Shown here one piece after another: positions 43,734 through 52,736 of a stretch of DNA of 64,000 nt; within the stretch, counting starts at the first letter, position 1; every line of letters begins with the position of its first letter. A model generated the notes under the pieces. The model did not search any database and was not told the origin of the DNA. It was given only the letters and a program-made list of their open reading frames with translations. The position numbers were made by a program, and so were the translations under genes. The DNA lies in the NCBI GenBank assembly GCA_002286715.1, contig NSJX01000033.1, forward strand, positions 1 through 64,000. Reading direction: 5' to 3'. Source of the stretch: Dentipellis sp. KUC8613. Lineage: Eukaryota > Basidiomycota > Agaricomycetes > Russulales > Hericiaceae.

Positions 43734-46299
43734 TCATGCAGAGCTCACGTCAAACGCAGGGCTCGACCAGCCCGACCTCGCCTCTTCTTGCGCTTTCTTC
43801 TGCTCGACCATACTCTTGAACGACCTAACCTTCTGGACGCCCCGCTTCACACCCTCCTTCGCCTGCTGCGCAGTATCACCGACCTTCTTCGCCACATCTC
43901 CCGTATCGACACCTGACTGCTCCGCGAGCGGCTTGGCCAGACGTCCCTTCGGCCCGTGCTTGTCGCCGCTAATAATCTGCGGCTCCGCGCCCATTGCAAA
44001 CTGCGCGTTCTCGCCCTCAACCTCCTTGACGAGACCCGTGCCCGTGGCGGTCCACCCGCCGAAGAGACCGCCGGGCATCTTCTGCAGATGTCCGAGCTCG
44101 CTCCAGAATGCCGCCGTGAGCGCAGGCCCGCGGCTCAAGCCCGCATCCTCGAACACGACCGCGCGGCTGCCGACGTCCCACGCGATAGCGTCGGCAGACT
44201 CAAGCACGCCGCGGATCTGCTCGCGCAGGACGCTCTCGAGCGCCTCGCGGAGGCGCGTCTTCATGATCGGCTTGAAGACGGAGACGAGCACGGAATGGTT
44301 CGACTGCTTGAGTGAGAAGTTCATGTCGTCGCTGATCGAGACGCTGACTTGCTCGATGCGATGGAAGCCCTTCTGCTTTTCGCGGGCTTTAAGGCCGTCG
44401 GGCGTGTTGGGGATCATCCGGATCTTGACCTCGACATCGATACCCTGCGGCGGGAGCGTGACTTCGAAGATGCCCGAATACTCGCTGGGCCCGACGGCGG
44501 CGGTCTTGTCCAAGTAATAGAACGAGACCTCCTTCAACTGCAGCTGAAGACCTTTGGCGTGCACATGGGTGAGGGAGCCGACCGCGGTCGTGGCCGGGCT
44601 ATGGCCAGGCGCGGAAATGTCGACATCCGTAATATTGCGGATGAAGACATGGCCCGGAAGAAGGGAGAGCGACGATATGTCCAGGTCCTCGAGTACAAAC
44701 TCGACTTCCGGATCCTTGTACTCAGTCCTATTCATAAAAAGTCAGACACTGCTTGGACGGGGAGGAGGACGTAACATGCCTGGGGATAGGAATATCCTTG
44801 ATCATACCAAGCATGCGCGGAAGGTAGACGTTGAAGAAGTCCTGCAACATCCAAGACGCCTTCTCGAGACCGAGCTGAAAGCCCATAGATGCAGCGCTGA
44901 ACAAAAACTCCTGAAGATCGGCTCCAAACTTGGCGTGCGTCTTCCGGATCTCCTGCAATTGCGTGTCGGCATCGACGCGACGCTCAAAGTCCTGCAACTC
45001 CTTCCTGAGTTCCGCAACATCATCCTTCCACTTGCGCCCCGCGGACGACTTCTCGTCCGTCAACTTGGCCCACCGGTGCTTGAGGTCCTCGCGCTCCTGC
45101 TTGCGGGTCTCCGGATCCTCGAGACCTACAGCCTCCAAGTTCTTCTTCGAGTACGCCAGGAAATCGTTCATCCAAGATTGCAGCGACTCGTCTCGGCGAA
45201 TGTCAATGACGCACGTCCGAAGGGCGTCAAAGAAAGAGTCAAGACTCTTGCCGCCGGCTAAGTTCTCCGCCAGCTTGCGCATGCAGCCTAGCGCGTTGAG
45301 AAGATGCTTCGACTCGGTCGGGTCCTGGATGAAGGACTCGAGCGATGTCGACTGCTTCGCCGTCTCCTCGGCCGCATCGCCGGTCGCCTTGATCCACTTC
45401 GAGATGAGGTCGAAGATGGTGTTGAGCGCCTGGTGGTACTCGGGGTTCTCCCGCGCGTGCTTCGCGATCTGATAACTGGGTCAGCAACTCGGACGTTCGT
45501 CAGAAGGAAAGCACTCACGTTCTTGACGACCTCACGCAGCTTCTCGCTGGAGCGCGCGGACAGCTCGTCCGCCTTCTGCTTCGCCGACTGCGCAGTGCCA
45601 ATCACAGCAGACCCCGCGCCCTTCGCGGTATCCATACCCTTCTCAAACTTCACCTTCGGATCGCGATCCTCCGCCTCCTCCTGCTCCGACTTGCGCTTCC
45701 GCCCGACCGAATCGCGCTCGCCCTCCTGCACCTCCTGCTCGACCGCGCGCAGCGTCTCGGCAGCCTTCTCGGCGCGCTCACCGATCGCCTCCGCCATGTC
45801 CGCAAGCGAGAGGCGCATGAACGATGCAAAGTCGGAGAAGACGCCGCTGCCCTCGGACGTCGCGCTCGTCCAGAGGATCTCGAGCGAGGTGCGCAGCGAC
45901 GCAACGAGCGAGCGGTAGTCGTTCGAGGCAGCCTGCTTATCCATCGGCACGTCGACGTCGAGCGACGCCGCGGCGAGGTCCGCCTGCGAGAGGTGCCAGA
46001 GCGCCTCCTGGAGCACGTTGTCCTCTGTGCAAAGATGTCAGTGAGACGTTCATGTGTTAGATTGTGGAACAGGGTGACACACTGTTCTTGCTAGAACCGA
46101 AGCTCTTGTACGCCTCGAGAATGTGGCGGAGGTCGCGCGCGACCACCCTGCCGTTCTCGCTGAGCTCGCCTCCGCGCGACGTCTGCTCGATCTGGATGAG
46201 CTCCGACTGGAGGAAAAAGTCGATCCAGTTGTTGATCTGCGCCTGCGAAGGCTGCTTGCCAGCGCTGAAGGCGGCGATAACTGAAGTTGTCTTGTCCAT
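43734..46299 (-). CDS. HAM1-like protein (HAM1 N- and C-terminal domains)
   Basis: Exons: 46299-46083, 46024-45519, 45468-44780 and 44727-43734 (801 aa). The N-terminus (GKQPSQAQINNWIDFFLQSE) and the long helical region (LESFIQDPTESKHLLNALG, TCVIDIRRDESLQSWMNDFL, GMIKDIPIPRTEYKDPEVEF) match the fungal HAM1_N layout. The C-terminal third (LQLQLKEVSFYYLDK to IRMIPNTPDG) is beta-rich and includes the HAM1_C region. The role is poorly known; a lipid-binding-like fold is inferred by some. A Lys/Glu-rich insert with DSVGRKRKSEQEE lies near residue 155. The intron after PIPR appears to start GCATGT (AG|GCATGT); using GT 11 nt downstream would add residues. A TATA-like element lies upstream. Confidence 0.8.
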
Positions 46300-46690
46300 G
46301 GTTAAGTCGGAGATTAGAGTGAAGATATAAAGCTGTATGAGTTAGCGGGGTTAATGAGTAAGGTATATATACGCTTGCGGCAGCAGGCGGGTGAGCGCAT
46401 GATGACGCCGAGTGCGTCGCGCTCCATAGGGGCGCGTCAGTCACGTGATGGCGTCCCGCCGTCATGCTCGATGCCATCCGCTCATCCTGACATCGACTCC
46501 AAGGGGCTCCCCCACATGCATCCGAGCCGACATGGACACGCACGCATTTGCAATACCCGGCACGGTAGTGAGAGCAGAACAAATTCATCAATTACGGACG
46601 CACAGGTCGCCAAGTCGTATTAGAGTCGTCGTTCCTAGTACATGACCCGGCTTTTGTCTCCCTCAAGAGACTGCTTTTGCCCAGCCCACA
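46300..46690. promoter_or_regulatory. HAM1-like promoter and SEC61 3' flank
   Basis: 391 bp, no gene. TATATATA at 46364-46371 lies about 65 bp before the HAM1-like start, read on the minus strand. Confidence 0.45.
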
Positions 46691-48399
46691 TTTAAATAAA
46701 GTCGCCCATCGCCGCCATTTCAGGCCCGCCCGATTCCTGGACACGACGTCAGTCAAGCCAAGAGCATTCAAGAAGGAAGTCACATACCCGCATGCCAATT
46801 TCCCAGTCTGCACGCGTGACGAAGTACAGGTCAGTTGTGGGTCCATGAATGGACGGAAGAAAGCACGCACAGCTGTAGATGATGGTGACGGCCATCAGGA
46901 TACCAGTCCCGCTGCCAATCGCACCCATAAGGTCGGCCGAGACCGAGAGGAGGCCAAGAATGGCGCCTCCGAACGCCGCGGCGGTGGGGATGACGCGCTT
47001 GAGTTCCTTGTACATCGAGCCCTCACGGTGGCCGGCCATGACGAGCTGCTGGTCCTTGAGCTGCTTCGCGATGTCGCGCGGGCCGCTGCCGGAGACCTCG
47101 ATCCACGTCTTGGAGAACGCGGCGCAGGCGGTGACAATGAAGAGGATGTAGATCGCGGTGTGGATCGGGTCGAGGAGCGCGGCGCGGAGCGTGTGCGGGG
47201 GCGACATGTAGTACGCGATGCCCGACACGGCGGAGAGCTGGGGCGAGTCCTCGAGCGGCTCCCACACGCCGAGCAGCTTGACGAAGAGGTTGTCCGGGAA
47301 GCGCGAGGCGAGCATCTGCGAGACGATGAAGACGTTCGAGGTGAGCGCCGACTCGAGCATGATGGGCATGTTCGAGGTGTAGAAGAGCTTGACGGGGTAC
47401 GAGCCGCGCTGGCCGCGGAAGCGGTTGGACTTGACGGGGATCTCGAGGCGGAAGCCCTGGAGGTAGATGACGACGGCGAAGACGGCAACGGTCGCGATGA
47501 GGTTCATGACGTTGGGGAGGCGGTCGCGCCAGAAGGCCTCGCGGAGGGCACGGCCCTTGTCGTTCCAGGTGAAGAGGAGGTGGAAGAGCGAGACGATGGC
47601 GCCCTCGAACTCGGGCCCGCGGCCGGTGTTAATGGTCGTGGGGGAGAACGCCTTCCAGACGATCGACTCGCAGATGTTGGTCGCAATGAAGAGCGAAATG
47701 CCGGAGCCGAGACCGTAGCCCTTTTGGAGGAGCTCGTCAAGGAGGATGACGATAAGCGCAGCAGCGACGAGCTGGATGATGAGCAGGAGGCAGACACCGG
47801 CACCGAGCTCGCTGGGCTGTCCGTAAAGGCCAGTGAGGACGTACACAGTAGCGTGGCCGAGAGAGATGACCAAGGCAAACACTGACACGCTGGGTCAGCA
47901 CGGATGCCACGTCGAATAGCACGCGATCACTCACGCTTCTGCGCACCGCTGAACAGCGCACGGTCATCTTTCAGCGAAAAGTCGACCTCGATGAGGTTGG
48001 CGCCAGCGAGCAGTTGCATAATCATTCCAGAGGTGACAATGGGACTGATTCCGAGCTCCATGAGCGTGCCACGGTTCGAGGCCAAGATGACACGCATCCA
48101 GTAGAGCGGATCAGACGAATCCGACGACATGATACCGTACAGCGGAACCTGGGAGCAGACCAAGAAGATGAGGAGAGTGACGGCGGTCCATAGCACTTTC
48201 TGGTTGAAGGGCACCTAAGGAAGATCGTGAGCATAAAAACCGATGACACACGCGAAAAGCAAGTACTTTGCGATCCGGGGAAGAAACCTCAGGAAGGATG
48301 GGAAGGAAGGGTCGGACGAGATTCAAAAACCGGACTGAAAGGCTTCAAATGAGTACGCAACTTCGACAGGACGATGAAAGACAACTTACACCCGCTCAT
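46691..48399 (-). CDS. SEC61: Protein translocation channel Sec61 alpha
   Basis: The pore of the ER translocon. Exons: 48399-48390 (10 nt), 48334-48267, 48214-47935, 47881-46871, 46807-46788 (20 nt) and 46735-46691 (477 aa, the family size). Begins [20 protein letters not shown]; plug region [96 protein letters not shown]; and [20 protein letters not shown]. About ten hydrophobic helices are visible. The tiny first and fifth exons are needed to give the conserved start and IIYSYWEIGMRESGG at the end; reading straight on gives a non-conserved tail. It starts about 220 bp from the divergent RNase H-like gene. Confidence 0.96.
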
Positions 48400-48619
48400 G
48401 ACTGGAATGAAAGCGTCAACGAGCGGAAGAAAGACGGGAGGGAGGATGCGGTTAGGAGGAGAACGTTATAACAGACCAGTCACTCGCGTCCGAAATTCCA
48501 GAGACGTGGCAGTACAAACACGTACATACACGTCGCATACCTCCGCTTTCGGTAGGACACGTGTCACAACGTGACCATGAATATTCTTTTTCTCCCAATA
48601 TCCTGCTTCCCCGACCACG

Positions 48620-49651
48620 ATGCCAGACGACGACCAGGAGGCATGGCGCCCCGATAGCCCTGTCGAACTCGCGGACCGCACTCTTCGCTGCAAACGACAT
48701 GGCCTCGAGGTATGCACGGTTTGCAAGGTCGACTACACCTTTATGCGCGACGTGATCGTGGTTCCAGACGAGGAGTACGAGTACACAGATGACGAGGATG
48801 GCGAGGGCGATGAAGCCGAAGAAGTCGCGTCCGACGAGGAGTACATCGAAGACGGCCTCGCACCCGTGATTTTTGGGCCAGATGGCGAGCGCACGGTCGG
48901 ACAGTACGTCGGCATCGTCTCCGTACCTCCAACTTCGCATATCCCGCGCGAAGATATGCCTATCGAAAATTCCATCCGTCCCACTGCATCCACTATACCC
49001 CCACGGCCACCTATCACGGCCCCGACGCGTCGCTTTACCCCGCCAAACGCCACCGACACGCCCCAAATACTATTCGTCCCACAATCAGCATTCACGCACG
49101 GTCCACGCTACGTGCGCCGCACCAACTATCAGGACGTGCTCGTTTACGCGTCTGGCGCGTGTCCAGACGGCGAAGAAATGCGTGCCGGCTGCGCGTTCGT
49201 CTTCCACCCATCTCGTCCCCAGGCGAACGTCCGCTTTCCCCTCGAACGCGCTGGTCCAGACGGCGTCGTACGCGCTCAAACACGCGTCAGGGCCGAGATA
49301 CGCGCTGCCATCGCTGCGCTGCACTATCGCTCATGGGAGGGCGAAGGTTTTGCACGCGTTATCATCGCGACGCACTCGGAAGACCTTGTCCTCGGCATCA
49401 CGGAGCGTCTGGAGAAGTGGGAGCAGGGAGAATGGAAAGATGATGAAGGCGAATCGGTCGTGGATCGCGATATGTGGGAGATATTACGCGACGAGGTGAA
49501 GGGATGGGAGGCGAAGGGTGTGCAGTCTATGTTTTGGCTTCTGTCGAAGGAGATGAGCAACGTCGCAGACGCGTATGCGAGGCAAGTGGCAGCCCTAGGT
49601 CTGGAACCGGCAGAGAAATTCGCACATATTATAGGGGTGCAGTATGAATAG
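48620..49651 (+). CDS. RNase H-fold protein with missing catalytic aspartates
   Basis: Single exon, 343 aa. Residues 12-40 have a Cys-rich start (LRCKRHGLEVCTVC), then an acidic stretch (DEEYEYTDDEDGEGDE). The RNase H fold spans about 170-335. Motif 1 reads VYASGAC where active enzymes have YTDGAC, so the first Asp is Ser. Motif 2 RAEIRAAIAAL keeps the Glu. Motif 3 IATHSEDLV has His in place of the usual Asp. The last motif (SNVADAYAR) keeps Asp. Related fungal proteins with TDG and ATDSE are familiar, so this looks like a paralogue that has lost metal-dependent cleavage but kept the fold, perhaps as a nucleic-acid-binding protein. It is intron-less and divergent from SEC61. Confidence 0.75.
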   Translation: MPDDDQEAWRPDSPVELADRTLRCKRHGLEVCTVCKVDYTFMRDVIVVPDEEYEYTDDEDGEGDEAEEVASDEEYIEDGLAPVIFGPDGERTVGQYVGIVSVPPTSHIPREDMPIENSIRPTASTIPPRPPITAPTRRFTPPNATDTPQILFVPQSAFTHGPRYVRRTNYQDVLVYASGACPDGEEMRAGCAFVFHPSRPQANVRFPLERAGPDGVVRAQTRVRAEIRAAIAALHYRSWEGEGFARVIIATHSEDLVLGITERLEKWEQGEWKDDEGESVVDRDMWEILRDEVKGWEAKGVQSMFWLLSKEMSNVADAYARQVAALGLEPAEKFAHIIGVQYE

Positions 49652-50009
49652 GTGCAGTCATTTGTTGCTTTAATTTTGATGTTGTATTTCTTGCTTTCCC
49701 TTTTTTTGCGTCTTCGACATGGAACTTTGTATCATTAGACTGGTGTGTGCTTGGACAACGTCTATTATATACCCTTTTCCTGCGATTTGTACAAATACAT
49801 TCAGTAACGCGTCTAGCCGCGGCGTACATTTGCTTTCACATACCACCAAACCGTGTATTTTGCGTTGTTATCATGCGGCAGTCGAAGCGACGTTCTTGGA
49901 CAGTGAAATACTCCCGCCCTCGCTGACTCAGCGACATATTGTCAGAAACCTCAACTTGAATTGGTCCTCCGCGACCGTTCAGCAGCGCCTCCACTCCGCC
50001 AGGATCAGC
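49652..50009. other. Intergenic, RNase H-like 3' side and DNA glycosylase leader
   Basis: 358 bp, no separate gene. The frame is open upstream of the glycosylase ATG (from 49719) but its content is not conserved-looking. Confidence 0.35.
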
Positions 50010-51470
50010 ATGAAGACAGAACAAACCGAGGGCTCGCTCGCAACACCACCCACCGCGCTCGCGACCTTCCGTACGTCGGTAGCCCTCTATGCCTTCACGC
50101 CGTCCCCTAGCGAAGGGCCAAGCCCTGCCAGCGGTCTTCGTCGGTCCGCTCGCACAGCAGCGCGGTTGCAGTACATCGTGAAGAAAGAAGAGCCAGCGGA
50201 CGGCGACGACGACGTCCTGCCGACGATAAACGCGCTGCCTACGCCGCCGGGGTCGTCGCGCAAGCGTAAGGCGAGCAAGATGGAAGAGGAAGATGAGGAC
50301 TTCAAGGCCAATGGGATTGGGAAGACGCCGTCGAAGGTGCAGAAAGGGAAATTTGGGAAGCGCGGGTACGCGCCGCCGGAAACATACGCGCATCTGCGCG
50401 AGCTGAATGACCATCTGGCGGAGAATTTGGATGGTAAGCAACCCCTTTCGCGTGCTTGTCGTGCTGGCAGTTCGAATACTGACGCGTGTCTCTCACTAGT
50501 TATGTTCTGTGGTATCAAGTGAGCTTCGCGCGATTTCTTGAACTGTGTGTGAGGCCGTGTGTGTTGACATGAAGGGAAGTCCAGGTCAGATGTCCGCACA
50601 GAAGGGGCACCACTTCGCACATCCGACGAACCACTTCTGGCGCTGTCTCTTCCACTCTGGACTTACGTCACGTCTTTTGCCGGCCACTGAAGACTATACA
50701 CTCCCTGTCCTCTTCAATCTCGGACTCGTAAGTCTTTTGCTTTCTCCACTGCATGACCGTGACGATTAAACGGTCGTTCTTTGCAGACTAATTTAGTCGA
50801 CCGGCCCTCCGCCGAGGCAAGTACCTGCGCATTTCTAGAAGACAGAAAACCCGTTGACTCACCCTTTCTTGTAGGCAGCCGAACTTTCTCGAGAAGAGAT
50901 GTCGCTCTCCGTGCCTTCCATCTTGCGCAAAATTCAACTACACCGTCCACGCATCATCTGCTTCGTAGGCAAGGGCATTTGGCAGGCCGTCGAACGGGTA
51001 CTCAAAAAGTCCGCTGTATACCCCGAGGTAAAAGTGGAGGAAGGAGCCTCGGCTGAAGATGAGAAGCCTGCTGTGCCTACGAAGGGCAAGGGTAAGGCAA
51101 AGGCAAAGAAGAAGTCGGATCCCGATGCGGGGCTTGGGTTGCAGCCATTGAAGGTCGTGCATGCGCCGAAAGCTGAGGTATTTGACTCCGCTGTGTATCT
51201 GAAAGCGGATCTGTATCTGACGTATCTCGTGATCTCACAGGAAGGTGCGATACTGGAAACCTTATTTTACGTCGTCCCAAGCACGTCTGGACGTGTCATC
51301 AGCCACCAGGTCTGTCATTCTCCTGCGGTTTCGTCTTTACATGTGTCTGACGCGTCGCTGTGTAGCTTCCCGACAAGATCAGACTGTTTACCATTCTCAA
51401 GGGTCACGTCGACGACTCGAAGGCAGGTACCTTGGATACAAGCGCCATGGCTGTCGTATCCGTCGATTGA
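50010..51470 (+). CDS. Mismatch-specific thymine/uracil DNA glycosylase (TDG/MUG family)
   Basis: Removes T or U opposite G, repairing deaminated CpG; nuclear. Exons: 50010-50433, 50500-50518, 50580-50727, 50787-50816, 50875-51177, 51241-51309 and 51366-51470 (365 aa). The N-terminal 120 residues are disordered with basic runs (RKRKASKMEEEDED). Catalytic motif VMFCGINPG spans three exons (the Asn activates water), followed by GHHFAHPTNHFWRCLFHSGL, LGLTNLVDRPSAEA and ICFVGKGIW. The C-terminal motif VVPSTSGRVISHQLPDK is complete. Intron 4 seems to start GCAAGT after GAG. Intron 5 (51178-51240, 63 nt) is in frame, so retention would insert 21 residues. A Lys-rich insert (KGKGKAKAKKK) interrupts the domain. 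Confidence 0.93.
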
Positions 51471-51670
51471 CGATCAATCTTACTGCACGCTTTATAATCT
51501 TGCTTATTGGGTATATATTATGCTTTGCTATTTCGTGTACGATACTACCGTTTATAGTCTCTAGATCTTGGATGCTTTGGAATGCTATCTTGTTATCGAC
51601 TGTGGACTCTGACTAGGGTGAAACACCTCCATACTTCAAGCTCAAGCACCACTTCATCTAGAGCATGTGG
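51471..51670. terminator. Convergent 3' region
   Basis: 200 bp between converging stop codons. AT-rich (for example 'tatatattatgctttgc' at about 51511). No gene. Confidence 0.3.
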
Positions 51671-52153
51671 TTACGTCCCCCGCGCGGCCTTCAATCCCTC
51701 CTCAAACCCAGCCCTACGCTCCCCCTCCAATTTATCCGGCAACCCATCCAGAATCATCCTACAGCCGAGCGCATGCCCGTCCTGGAACCCCGCCTGCCGC
51801 CCCTCCGCAAAACCCTTCTCATACTGCAAGACGCTCTCCCGCTTCTGTGCCTCAGTCACTTCTTTCAAGAACAGTACCTGCCCCTCGAGGTTTGCGAGCT
51901 TTCTTATTTTCTGTAATGTGTCGGCGTCGACGTTCCCCGCGATTTTCGCGTAGGAATCTGGGAAGTTGATATAAAGTGTCGCTCCGTTGGCATCGGGAGG
52001 GGGAGTTGGAGGCGGCTCGGCTGGCGAGGAGACGTTGGGAGAGGGTACCGGTGCCGTTGAAGTGGCTGGAGGATCATCTGAGACAGGTGGTACTGTCGAC
52101 TGCGAAGAGTTTGCTGCTCTAGCGGCGGCGCGCTTGCGCTGGCGTGATCCCAT
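51671..52153 (-). CDS. Small hypothetical protein with a GX3 repeat
   Basis: Single exon, 160 aa. Starts with a basic MGSRQRKRAAARAA, then a Pro/Ser-rich linker (residues 15-55), a short conserved-looking LYINFPDSYAKIAGNVD, a helix, and a C-terminal run GFAEGRQAGFQDGHALG in which Gly recurs every fourth residue. GX3 runs of this kind occur in Yae1/Lto1-type proteins, but the N-terminus and the poor repeat count do not let me assign that family. Convergent with the DNA glycosylase gene and upstream of the PH-domain gene's stop. Confidence 0.6.
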   Translation of the reverse strand: MGSRQRKRAAARAANSSQSTVPPVSDDPPATSTAPVPSPNVSSPAEPPPTPPPDANGATLYINFPDSYAKIAGNVDADTLQKIRKLANLEGQVLFLKEVTEAQKRESVLQYEKGFAEGRQAGFQDGHALGCRMILDGLPDKLEGERRAGFEEGLKAARGT

Positions 52154-52736
52154 GCTGAAAATACCGCGCAAACTTTTGCGAAATAGACTATGTGACGCTG
52201 GGCTCAAAATGAGGGAGAAAGAGACTTGGTGATGGGATCCCAGAAGCACCGGAAACGGGACACAAATGCTGGGGTGCCGTGCACCGAACGGCTCGGAATG
52301 TGAGGACGAGAGCAAGAGATGCTGGCACGAGCAGAGCAAGAGAGCCGATACGAGCTGGGGTTGGGGCCGTTCGTACGTATGCAAACGTACGGACTGTGAT
52401 CGCTATAATATTGGACTGGGAAAACCCCATTGGCTCACGGTCAGAACCACTCCAGGCCGAAACGTATGATCCAAATAATTTACTTGGGAAGATGACATCT
52501 GATAGGGATACAGAGTCTACGAGAACCTGAGCTACGAACGAAACAAAAGTAAAATGCTTATGCAGGAGGCGATATGTACGCCCCAATATCGGTACGTAGA
52601 TGACAGACCACAGCAAGAACGAATGAACGAAAAAAAGACAAACAACAGCAAGCAGCATGCAAACAGCATTCCAGCACATAAAACATATGACCTATTAATC
52701 ACATCCCACCTTAAACCTTACCCTCACCGTCACGCC
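52154..52736. other. Intergenic, 583 bp
   Basis: Upstream of the GX3 gene and downstream of the PH-domain gene. No supported gene; the A/C-rich stretch at 52610-52690 may lie in the 3'UTR of the PH-domain gene. Confidence 0.35.

Noticed and set aside
46677..47885. 402-codon plus-strand frame over SEC61
   Set aside because: Antisense shadow rich in Arg, Glu and Asp; SEC61 is certain.
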